From positions 18,293 to 82,292 of the forward strand of contig JAKSPL010000002.1 of NCBI GenBank assembly GCA_024404815.1: a stretch of 64,000 bases of DNA, given 5' to 3'. The notes beneath the pieces are model-generated. The model did not search any database. It was not told the origin of the DNA and was given only the letters and a program-made list of their open reading frames with translations. Shown piece by piece: positions 44,269 to 51,447 of the stretch. A program made the translations under genes and the position numbers. The stretch's first letter is position 1. Each line of letters begins with the position of its first letter. The stretch comes from Oscillospiraceae bacterium (GTDB lineage: Bacteria; Bacillota; Clostridia; Oscillospirales; Ruminococcaceae).

Positions 44269-44673
44269 TTACATAACAGGGTTGCCAATCTCACGCCAAT
44301 CAAGGTCACCGCGTTCGAGGGCAAGGATCAATGCCTCGGCGGTCGCGATATTGGTAGCAACCGGAACATTGTGTACGTCGCAAAGACGCAGGAGGTTCAT
44401 GTCGTTCGGCTCAGAGGCTTTCGGGTTGATGGGGTCACGGAAGAAGAGAAGCACGTCGATCTCGTCGCAGGAGATGCGTGCGCAAATTTCCTGACCGCCG
44501 CCCTGAGCACCGCTTAAGAATCTCTTAATGGAAAGGCCGGTTGCTTCTGCTACCTGCTTTCCGGTTGTGCCGGTCGCACAGAGGGTATGTCGGGACAAAA
44601 TACCGCAGTAAGCGGTGCAGAACTGGATCATCAGTTCTTTTTTTGCGTCGTGGGCAATCAAAGCAATCGTCAT
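44269..44673 (-). CDS. Methylglyoxal synthase-like protein lacking the catalytic aspartate
   Basis: 134 residues. The fold is clear: IALIAHDAKKE and CATGTTGK for phosphate binding, and FFRDPINP with the second conserved Asp. In the true enzymes the catalytic base is the Asp in the segment GGDQQ; here the same place reads GAQGGGQEICARI, with Gly for Asp. The first phosphate ligands are kept. So it may bind dihydroxyacetone phosphate without making methylglyoxal, or use another residue. It lies 74 bases after the MinD-like gene and is followed by a terminator. Confidence 0.8.
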   Translation of the reverse strand: MTIALIAHDAKKELMIQFCTAYCGILSRHTLCATGTTGKQVAEATGLSIKRFLSGAQGGGQEICARISCDEIDVLLFFRDPINPKASEPNDMNLLRLCDVHNVPVATNIATAEALILALERGDLDWREIGNPVM

Positions 44674-44747
44674 CTGGATAGTCAGTCCTTTCTATTCAAA
44701 ATTATCTGTCTGTGACGCGGGAAACGTCCAGAGGAAAGCGTGGTTTC

Positions 44748-45488
44748 TCAGCCGATCTTGACCGTCAGCGGAGCATTCTCACCGCGCAGACGCTTGGAAA
44801 TTGCGTCGAAAGCGGCAAGGCTGGGTGCTGTGGACGGGATCGGCTCGCCCTTGCCTGTTGCAATGACAAGGTTGTAGTCATCTGGGATGACGCCGATGAG
44901 CTGAACACCGATGGTGTCGATGATCTCATCGAGGTCGCGGACAAGTTCTGCGCCGATCGCCTTTTTGCTGACCTTGTTGATGATCAGACGCTGACGGCGG
45001 TTGCCGCGTGCATAGAACTCGTCGGACATCATCTGTGCATCGCGGACACAGATGGGATCAGGTGTTGTGACGACAAGGATGAGGTTTGCCTGCTCGACGA
45101 TGTCGAAGACATGGCTGTTGATACCTGCACCGGTGTCGATGATGATATAGTCATAATATTTGCGGACCGCGCGGCAGATGTCAATGAGCTGCTCGACGGT
45201 AACAGTCTGGAAAGGATTCTTCGGAGCACAGAGAACAAACAGATTGCTTGCCATCGGGACACGGGTAACGGCGTCCAGCGCAGAGACCTTGCCGTCAAGG
45301 ACATCGCTCAGGTCATACTTGATCTGGCTGGTCATGCCGAAGATGATGTCGATGCAGCGGAGACCGAAATCCAGCTCAATAATGAGTGTACGGCTTCCCT
45401 GCTTTGCGAGGGTATATCCGATACCGGCACAGATAGAAGATTTTCCTGTACCGCCTTTGCCTGATGTGACAGCAATCGTTTTTGACAT
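44748..45488 (-). CDS. minD: MinD-like division-site ATPase
   Basis: 246 residues from ATG 45488-45486 (AAGGAG). The deviant Walker A is SGKGGTGKSS, the switch II segment IIIDTGAGI. The C-terminus (FDAISKRLRGENAPLTV) could be a short amphipathic membrane helix, but it is weak. MinD positions the division septum. MinC and MinE genes are missing from the neighbourhood. Gene order next to mgsA fits the Firmicute min region, so MinD is more likely than a ParA partition protein. Confidence 0.8.
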   Translation of the reverse strand: MSKTIAVTSGKGGTGKSSICAGIGYTLAKQGSRTLIIELDFGLRCIDIIFGMTSQIKYDLSDVLDGKVSALDAVTRVPMASNLFVLCAPKNPFQTVTVEQLIDICRAVRKYYDYIIIDTGAGINSHVFDIVEQANLILVVTTPDPICVRDAQMMSDEFYARGNRRQRLIINKVSKKAIGAELVRDLDEIIDTIGVQLIGVIPDDYNLVIATGKGEPIPSTAPSLAAFDAISKRLRGENAPLTVKIG

Positions 45489-45591
45489 ATTCAATACTCC
45501 TTCCACAGGGCAGACGGCATCACCCGACAGCCCATGAGAATCTCAATTCGAATAAGATATAGTGTAAAATAGGCACAACATACCATATATT

Positions 45592-45619
45592 ATTATACCA
45601 CAAATATCCGATTTGTCAA
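45592..45619 (-). promoter_or_regulatory. Promoter of the MinD-MgsA unit
   Basis: On the minus strand TTGACA (45619-45614) and TATAAT (45597-45592) are 16 bases apart, with TGTGG before the -10. Confidence 0.75.
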
Positions 45620-45741
45620 ATCCATTTTTCAAAATATTCAAAAGATTGGCAGAGTTGATTGTTTTCGAAGTCCTGTTTTGTGCATTTTCACAACAACGGC
45701 AACGGAAACTGAATGCCATACAGGAAATAATTCCCAAAATC

Positions 45742-46383
45742 TTAAGGAAGGGTGGTTTCTGCCGGAACAGATACCGCGGGGACAGCAGCTGCTGTTTCCA
45801 CAGAATCTCCGGCGATCTTCACGCTGTTGACGGCATTGCGGAATGCGCTCTGATAGCTGGAATATGTCATATTGCCGCTCTTGCAGGTGATGACATAGGC
45901 GTAGTCATTTTTGAGGAAATAAGCCGTCATACAGTGCATGGTGCGGCTGGTGGTTTCGCCGATAATGTCGTAGGTGAATTCCATGATGCGGCATTGTTCA
46001 TTGTTGACAGTGAGCATTTCATCGTCAATGAGGGTGAAATTGTCGGTTGTCTGCCGATAGATACGCTGCATCTGGTCGGTATAATCAATCAGGGACGTAC
46101 CGCTGACAGCGACTTCTTCGCCCGTGATGATAATGGAAGCATCCTGACAGACATAGTAGGTGTCGTAATATTCAGAGGAGGTTTCCTGAAAACCACTGGG
46201 AATCTTCATTGTGATGTTTTCGGGCATGGATGCAGCGACCACATGGACCTCTGATACAGCGGCAGTTGTTTCTGCGGGCTCCTGTTCGGTGTCAGCGGAC
46301 GGTTTTTTTGTCAGCAGAAGACCGATGGCGATACCGCAGGCCACAGCAAAGCATATCAGGACAAATTTAATGGAATTACGCAT
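45742..46383 (-). CDS. Secreted or membrane-anchored protein with a PsbP/DcrB-like fold
   Basis: 213 residues from ATG 46383-46381 (GGAG 9 bases upstream). An N-terminal membrane segment (about 5-25) is followed by a Thr- and Glu-rich linker and a domain with ITMKIPSGFQE, CRIMEFTYDI and YAYVITCKSGNM, then FRNAVNSVKI. This pattern matches the PsbP/DUF1795 proteins, whose function is not settled. It lies downstream of RNase P RNA on the same strand, behind its terminator. No clear promoter of its own. Confidence 0.65.
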   Translation of the reverse strand: MRNSIKFVLICFAVACGIAIGLLLTKKPSADTEQEPAETTAAVSEVHVVAASMPENITMKIPSGFQETSSEYYDTYYVCQDASIIITGEEVAVSGTSLIDYTDQMQRIYRQTTDNFTLIDDEMLTVNNEQCRIMEFTYDIIGETTSRTMHCMTAYFLKNDYAYVITCKSGNMTYSSYQSAFRNAVNSVKIAGDSVETAAAVPAVSVPAETTLP

Positions 46384-46412
46384 ATTGCACGCTCCAATCG
46401 CTTGGATTTGTA

Positions 46413-46456
46413 ACGAAAGAAAGCCGATGCGGCACAAAAGAGAAGTGCGCATCGGT
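46413..46456 (-). terminator. Terminator of RNase P RNA
   Basis: On the minus strand CCGATGCGcAC pairs with GTGcCGCATCGG around TTCTCTTTT, followed by CTTTCTTTC. Confidence 0.75.
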
Positions 46457-46461
46457 TCTTG

Positions 46462-46815
46462 CGTGACCAGACCTATAAGCCGGGTTCTGTCGGGTGCAGT
46501 CATTTATCTAGCCGATTCGTCGCCGAATCGTTCAAGCCGCCTTTGCGAATCATCCGCCGAGCAGACGTTATGATGATGCGCACCAATCAGCGTTGCATCG
46601 GGTAGGGTTTACACAGCAGTATTCTCTCGAATACTCTGGTGGGCTCTTACCCCACCTTTCCACCATCGCACGGGACGAGATCCCATGCAGTCTGTTTCTG
46701 TTGCACTTGCCCTAAAGTCACCTTCGGCTGCTGTTAGCAGTTACCCTGCTCTGTGATGCCCGGACTTTCCTCGCCAGCAAAAAAGCGCTGCCGCGACTGC
46801 ACAGCCTGCTCACCT
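46462..46815 (-). ncRNA. rnpB: RNase P RNA (bacterial type A)
   Basis: About 350 nt. The conserved core is plain: GAGGAAAGTCCGGGC near the 5' end (minus strand, around 46775), CAGGGTAACTGC, AGGGCAAGTGCAACAG, GGTAAGAGCCCACC, TGTAAACCCTACCCG and the 3' closing ACAGAACCCGGCTTATAGG. It is the catalytic RNA that trims tRNA 5' ends. The exact ends are set by the promoter at 46848-46820 and the terminator behind. Confidence 0.95.
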
Positions 46816-46819
46816 TATT

Positions 46820-46848
46820 ATTTTACCATACCGCAGGGGATTTGTCAA
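46820..46848 (-). promoter_or_regulatory. Promoter of rnpB
   Basis: On the minus strand TTGACA (46848-46843) and TAAAAT (46825-46820) are spaced 17 bases. Confidence 0.8.
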
Positions 46849-46859
46849 GAAAAATCTGC

Positions 46860-46888
46860 TTGATTTCTGCGGAAAGATGTGGTATAAT
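46860..46888 (+). promoter_or_regulatory. Promoter of the MutS-like gene
   Basis: TTGATT (46860-46865) and TATAAT (46883-46888) are spaced 17 bases, with TGTGG before the -10. Its -35 lies 12 bases from the -35 of the divergent rnpB promoter. Confidence 0.65.
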
Positions 46889-46923
46889 GGGAATATATTT
46901 TGACATTCAAAGGAGGTTCCGTT

Positions 46924-48516
46924 TTGGACGATATGCAGGTATTCAGTCTGTTGACGCCGAAAGATGCAGACGATTGTTTTGAACTGAGTGATACAGCGGC
47001 AAATGATTTGTCGGTTTCCTATCTGGCAATGAAGCTTTCCACGCATCAGAATGAGCAGGCAAAGCTGGAAAAACTACTGCGGCAGATGCCGACTGACCGC
47101 CGCACGATCGCCTATCGGCAGGACATCTATCGGGACTTGAAATCGAATCCCGAGCTGGCTGAGAACCTATATAAAATTCTCGATGCCATGCAGTTTTTTA
47201 TACAGGACAAACGCCCCGCTGATTATGAGAAATCGACCATCTGGGAACTTGTCAACCGTCTGCGCGGCTTGCAGAACTATATTGAATCCGTCACGAAAAT
47301 GCAGGAGCTGCTGAAAGGCAGAGAGTTCCAGTCGGAGGGAATGCGGAATTTCGCAGCGCATATCGCCGACATTTATGAGAACAGCGGATTTGATGCGCTG
47401 ACTGAAGACCTGAAAGTGCTGAGTGAGGGTGTAGACCAGGTGCGGAGCATGACGCTCGGTGTCAACCTCGACCAGAATTTACAGCCGATCCGTGTGGGTA
47501 TCGTGTCGTTCAACCGTTTTGTGTTTGATGACAAGGGCATCGTAAAGCGGTTTTTGACGTACCACAGCCAAAAGCTGCTGACAAAAGACGATATTCCTCC
47601 GTTTGAGATGATGACACATCTGGAAAAATATGAGCGAGTCCCGACAGGGCTGATGAACAACCTGACAGGCATTGTTGAGCAGATGCTGCCGTCTGTCACA
47701 CGGTCGTTAAAGACCAAACTGCAAAAGTACATCGATTTAAGCGGCGAAGAACTGGCACGCTGCGGTGAGGAACTGCTGTTTTATCTGCGCTGTATCAAGC
47801 TGGAACAAAAGCTTACAGAAAAAGGAATGCCATGCTGTGAGCCTGAATTTTCTGACGATGATACGCAGTTTTGCGATTTGTATAATGTCAAGCTCGCCCT
47901 GCGGGAAGACAGCGGCGAGGTTGTCTGCAACGATCTGGAATTTACGAAAGATAAGACCATCCTGATTCTGACAGGACCGAACCGCGGCGGAAAAACGATT
48001 CTTACACAGGGCATCGGACTTGCCATGCTGCTGTTCCAGCACGGTGTATTTGTGCCGTGCAGAAGCGGAAAGGTTCGTCCCTGCGATGCAATTTTCACGC
48101 ATTTCCCTGCGGACGAAAACCAGACGGTCATGCTCGGAAGACTGGGTGAGGAGTCCGCACGTTTTCGGAACATCTGGGAACAGGCAACAGAGAACAGTTT
48201 GCTGTTGATGAACGAATCTTTCGCAACGACAAGCCATTCGGAGTCGCTGTACATCGCGGAGGATGTGCTGAAATGCCTCTGCTGTGTGGGCATCAGAACC
48301 TGCTACAATACGCATATGCACGAACTTGCGGAGCATACGGAGCGGCTGCAAAGTGAACGGTCGGTCTGCGGCGCGGCAAGTGTTCTGATGGGCAGATGCG
48401 GCAGCGAGAATGCGTTCCGTATCCGCTACGAAAAGCCGAACGGCAAGAGCTATGCCCACGAGATCGCACAGCAGTACGGCATCACATTGGAACAGCTTTC
48501 GGAAAAGCTGAATTAA
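46924..48516 (+). CDS. Stand-alone MutS-family ATPase
   Basis: 530 residues from TTG 46924, 7 bases after AGGAGG; the ATG at 46933 is too far. It lacks the mismatch-binding domain of MutS1. The N-terminal 330 residues are mostly helical (lever/clamp-like); the ATPase has Walker A GPNRGGKT. The Walker B region reads LLLMNESFATTS, where true MutS has DE, so the aspartate is replaced by Asn. This places it in a group of MutS-like ATPases of unknown role rather than mismatch repair. It is divergent from rnpB and 15 bases from the SDR gene. Confidence 0.82.
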   Translation: MDDMQVFSLLTPKDADDCFELSDTAANDLSVSYLAMKLSTHQNEQAKLEKLLRQMPTDRRTIAYRQDIYRDLKSNPELAENLYKILDAMQFFIQDKRPADYEKSTIWELVNRLRGLQNYIESVTKMQELLKGREFQSEGMRNFAAHIADIYENSGFDALTEDLKVLSEGVDQVRSMTLGVNLDQNLQPIRVGIVSFNRFVFDDKGIVKRFLTYHSQKLLTKDDIPPFEMMTHLEKYERVPTGLMNNLTGIVEQMLPSVTRSLKTKLQKYIDLSGEELARCGEELLFYLRCIKLEQKLTEKGMPCCEPEFSDDDTQFCDLYNVKLALREDSGEVVCNDLEFTKDKTILILTGPNRGGKTILTQGIGLAMLLFQHGVFVPCRSGKVRPCDAIFTHFPADENQTVMLGRLGEESARFRNIWEQATENSLLLMNESFATTSHSESLYIAEDVLKCLCCVGIRTCYNTHMHELAEHTERLQSERSVCGAASVLMGRCGSENAFRIRYEKPNGKSYAHEIAQQYGITLEQLSEKLN

Positions 48517-48531
48517 CGGGAGGACTGGCAC

Positions 48532-49245
48532 ATGGTTGCATTGGTCACAGGTGCATCGGGCGGCATCGGCGCGGCGGTCGCAAGACGGCTTGCAGCGGAT
48601 GGATATACAGTCGCGGTGCATTACTGTCACGGCGCAGAGAAGGCGAATGCACTCGCAGAGGAGATCGGCGGCATGGCTGTACAGGCAGATCTGCGCGATT
48701 TTGCGGCGATCGACCGCATGGCGGACGAAGTGTCGGAACGGCTAGGTGCGATAGATGTTCTTGTCTGCAACGCAGGTGTATCGGTCACAGGATTATATCA
48801 GGAGATTTCCGATGAAACGGCAGAAGAATTGTTCCGTGTGAATGTCGGCGGAACGATGCATACCGCAAAAAAAGTGCTGCCGATGATGATTCGGCGGCAT
48901 AGCGGCTGTATTCTGACGATTTCTTCCATCTGGGGAGAGGTCGGCGCGGCTTGCGAGGTGCATTATTCGGCATCCAAGGCGGCGGTCATCGGCTTTACAA
49001 AGGCACTCGCCAAGGAGGTCGGACCGTCAGGAATTCGTGTCAACTGCATTTCTCCGGGGGTAATTGACACGCCGATGAATGCGATGCACAGCGCAGAAAC
49101 GATGGCGGAACTGGCAGAAGAAACGCCGCTCGGAGTCATCGGTCAGCCCGAGGACATTGCGGAAGCGGCGGCATTTTTGGTATCAGACAGGGCAAAATTC
49201 ATCACAGGACAGGTCTTGTCCGTGAATGGAGGGTTCGGGATATGA
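48532..49245 (+). CDS. Short-chain dehydrogenase/reductase (FabG/YmfI-like)
   Basis: 237 residues. The NAD(P) loop is VTGASGGIGAAVA; the catalytic Tyr and Lys are in YSASKAAV, with the Ser in LTISSIWGE. YTVAVHYC after the loop resembles YmfI, the reductase that completes the 5-aminopentanol modification of EF-P, but FabG (fatty acid synthesis) cannot be excluded. The stop overlaps the start of the next gene. Confidence 0.85.
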   Translation: MVALVTGASGGIGAAVARRLAADGYTVAVHYCHGAEKANALAEEIGGMAVQADLRDFAAIDRMADEVSERLGAIDVLVCNAGVSVTGLYQEISDETAEELFRVNVGGTMHTAKKVLPMMIRRHSGCILTISSIWGEVGAACEVHYSASKAAVIGFTKALAKEVGPSGIRVNCISPGVIDTPMNAMHSAETMAELAEETPLGVIGQPEDIAEAAAFLVSDRAKFITGQVLSVNGGFGI

Positions 49246-49862
49246 TAACGCCTGAAAATCTGACCGAGGAACAGCGTGAACGGCTGTCGCAACAGCTTGA
49301 TTTTCTCGTGGAAATGGACAAAATGAAGAATATCTATCGGCAGACGCTGGTGCTTCACGAGGACAGGCAGGAGAACGATGCCGAACACGCATGGCATCTG
49401 GCGATGCTTGCGTTGGTTCTGTCGGAGTATGCGAACGAGCCGATCGACCTGAAAACCGTACTGGAAACCGTGCTGATACACGATATTGTGGAAATCGACG
49501 CAGGGGACACCTATGCCTACGATACCGCAGGAAATGCGACAAAAGCCGAGCGTGAGCAGAAAGCGGCGGAGCGGCTGTTTGGGATTCTTCCGAAAGAGCA
49601 GGGGGCGCATTTCCGCGAGTTGTGGGATGCTTTTGAAGCAGGGAGTACACCTGAAGCGCGGTTTGCGGCGTCGCTTGACCGCATTCAGCCGCTGACACTC
49701 AACTACTGCAAGGGCGGTATTTCGTGGAAACGCCGTGACATCAAGCGTTCGCAGGTCGAAGGACGGATACAGACGGTGTACGATGGTTCTGAGGTGCTTG
49801 GTGACTATGCAATGGAGCTGATTCGCAGGGCATCCGAGGAGGGACTTCTGCGGAACGAATAA
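49242..49862 (+). CDS. HD-domain phosphohydrolase (YfbR/HDDC2-like)
   Basis: 206 residues, starting within the end of the SDR gene (ATGA). Metal ligands are in NDAEHAWHLA and LIHDIVEIDAGDTYAYD. The same arrangement is found in 5'-deoxynucleotidases of the YfbR group. Substrate is inferred only from the family. Confidence 0.85.
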   Translation: MITPENLTEEQRERLSQQLDFLVEMDKMKNIYRQTLVLHEDRQENDAEHAWHLAMLALVLSEYANEPIDLKTVLETVLIHDIVEIDAGDTYAYDTAGNATKAEREQKAAERLFGILPKEQGAHFRELWDAFEAGSTPEARFAASLDRIQPLTLNYCKGGISWKRRDIKRSQVEGRIQTVYDGSEVLGDYAMELIRRASEEGLLRNE

Positions 49863-49874
49863 AATCCGTGTAGA

Positions 49875-50090
49875 TCAGTCTTTTTTGACAGCGTCTGCGA
49901 CACGGCGGATGACATCGCCTTTTTCGTTGACGATCACGGTGCTTTCGAGCGTTCCGACCAGACTTGCACGGAATGCGGCGCGGTACTGCTCGCGGAGGTC
50001 AGCGCGTTCTGCTTCTTCTTCGGCAGTTAATCCTTCGGTTTTGGCTTTTCGTGCGAGTTCGTTGATTCTATCGATGAGTGTTTGTTCCAT
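49875..50090 (-). CDS. Small DUF896-family protein (YnzC-like)
   Basis: 71 residues from ATG 50090-50088 (AAAGGAAT). RINELARKAKTEGLTAEEEAE and REQYRAAFRASL match DUF896, small helical proteins of Firmicutes with unknown function, some linked to the SOS response. It is a short gene of its own, convergent with the HD gene and followed upstream by a repeat element. Confidence 0.85.
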   Translation of the reverse strand: MEQTLIDRINELARKAKTEGLTAEEEAERADLREQYRAAFRASLVGTLESTVIVNEKGDVIRRVADAVKKD

Positions 50091-50154
50091 GATACAGGAT
50101 TCCTTTCGAAATAACATTGTATTTATCATAGCATATTCTTTCGGAAAATGCAAG

Positions 50155-50314
50155 TGGTATCTCCGATGGATCAATAATGGGGCGCTGCCCCAAACCCCGC
50201 CAAAGGGATACTATCCCTTTGGAATCCCATTTTAGCAATAATGATAGCGTACTAAGGGCGGAGTGAAGTACTTCGCTCTGTTTGTTCGCATTCCGCAGAA
50301 TGCGAAACACCCTA
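50155..50314 (-). repeat. Dispersed hairpin element, copy 3 (near full length)
   Basis: In minus orientation: GGGTGTTTCGC; hairpin A TCGCATTC-TGCG-GAATGCGA (50305-50286); CTCCGCCCTTA; TTGCTAAAATGGGATT; hairpin B CCAAAGGGATA-g-TATCCCTTTGG; hairpin C GGGGC-agc-GCCCC; the tail GATCCATCGGAGATACCA. It is the copy with all parts and gives the consensus order. Confidence 0.85.
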
Positions 50315-50320
50315 AAACAG

Positions 50321-50367
50321 AAAAACGGCACGAACGACGTAAATTTTGAGCGTCATTCGTGCCGTTT
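50321..50367 (-). terminator. Terminator of the lipoprotein gene
   Basis: AACGGCACGAATGACG pairs with its near complement around CTCAAAATTTA, followed by five T. It lies between the repeat element and the lipoprotein stop. Confidence 0.85.
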
Positions 50368-50372
50368 ATATT

Positions 50373-51284
50373 TTATTCTTCAGCTGTTGTAGTATCTGCG
50401 GCGGTTGTTGTTTCTTCCGCGGCAGCTTGTGTTTCTTCGGCGGCAACAGTGGTTTCGGCGGCTGTATCATCGCTTTCGCCAGCACCTGCGCCCTCCTGAT
50501 AGATCACAGGGATCGAGTTGCCCTCTGCGTCATAGAACGTCAGGTTATCAATGTAGAAATCGACCTGATTCTTTTGTGCCCAGCGCATAATGACGAGGGT
50601 GGTGCCTTCTTCGGAGGCATATTTCTTTGCAGGAATTACCTGCGGCTTGGATTCAACATGGAAATAAGCGGTCGGATTTGTCCAGTCCATGCACTCAAAA
50701 TCGCATTGTGCCCAAGTGGTCTGGATAAGTTTTCCGTCATCATCGCGGCGTTCTTCTGCGGCAACATTTCCGCCGAGTGTGCCGAGGAAATTACCGACGA
50801 CCAGACTATCTGTGCCGTCATCGTTGTGCCAGACGTCCTTTGCCTCACAGTCAAAATCTACCGCAATATGGTCGATCTTGCCGACATTTTCGACACCGAG
50901 CAGTTCGGGCAGATTAAAGACGAGCTTCGGAATCATGTATTCGCCTGTTTTTTCGTCCTTGTCGAGCACCTGTACGCGGAGCTTTTTGTCGCCGTTGTAG
51001 TCAACGACTTCGAGGTTGCACGAGGATTCGCCCTCTGTTTCGCCGTTCATGCAGTGGCAGGTGTAAAGCGAGCCGTCATCAAATGTGATCGCATTGAAAT
51101 CAATCGCGGCGCGGACAACTTCTGTGGTTGTCGTAGTGGTCGCCTCTGTGGTTTCGGGTGCAGTTGTGCCGACGGGTGCGGTGGTTTCTGCCGCATCATT
51201 GCCCGTGTCTTTTTTGCCGCAGCCCGTTACGGCTGTTGCCATTGCGGCAGCGGCGAGTAGTGCGAGAATATACTTGGACTTCAT
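50373..51284 (-). CDS. Thr-rich lipoprotein, function unknown
   Basis: 303 residues from ATG 51284-51282 (AAAAAGGAG). A lipoprotein signal peptide ends with VTGC, followed by a Thr/Glu linker. The core (about 70-260) has CHCMNGETEGESSC, a jelly-roll-like strand pattern, and VDFYIDNLTFYD, which is the kind of segment seen in carbohydrate-binding modules. The C-terminus is a second Ala/Thr/Glu-rich tail. A sugar-binding role is inference. Confidence 0.7.
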   Translation of the reverse strand: MKSKYILALLAAAAMATAVTGCGKKDTGNDAAETTAPVGTTAPETTEATTTTTTEVVRAAIDFNAITFDDGSLYTCHCMNGETEGESSCNLEVVDYNGDKKLRVQVLDKDEKTGEYMIPKLVFNLPELLGVENVGKIDHIAVDFDCEAKDVWHNDDGTDSLVVGNFLGTLGGNVAAEERRDDDGKLIQTTWAQCDFECMDWTNPTAYFHVESKPQVIPAKKYASEEGTTLVIMRWAQKNQVDFYIDNLTFYDAEGNSIPVIYQEGAGAGESDDTAAETTVAAEETQAAAEETTTAADTTTAEE

Positions 51285-51390
51285 GGAAATCTCTCCTTTT
51301 TGGATGTAGGGAATGCCCTCCGCGCAAAGCAAAGGGCATTTCAGTTTTCAATCGGAATGTCAAAATCAGGTTTGTCGGAATCTTTGCTCT

Positions 51391-51420
51391 ATTATAGCAT
51401 TTTCAGAAATGAAATGTCTA
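51391..51420 (-). promoter_or_regulatory. Promoter of the lipoprotein gene
   Basis: On the minus strand TAGACA (51420-51415) and TATAAT (51396-51391) are 18 bases apart, with TGC before the -10. A stem AATGCCCT/AGGGCATT lies in the leader (around 51311-51341). Confidence 0.5.
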
Positions 51421-51447
51421 GTGTCAAATTGCACAAAGATACGGGAA

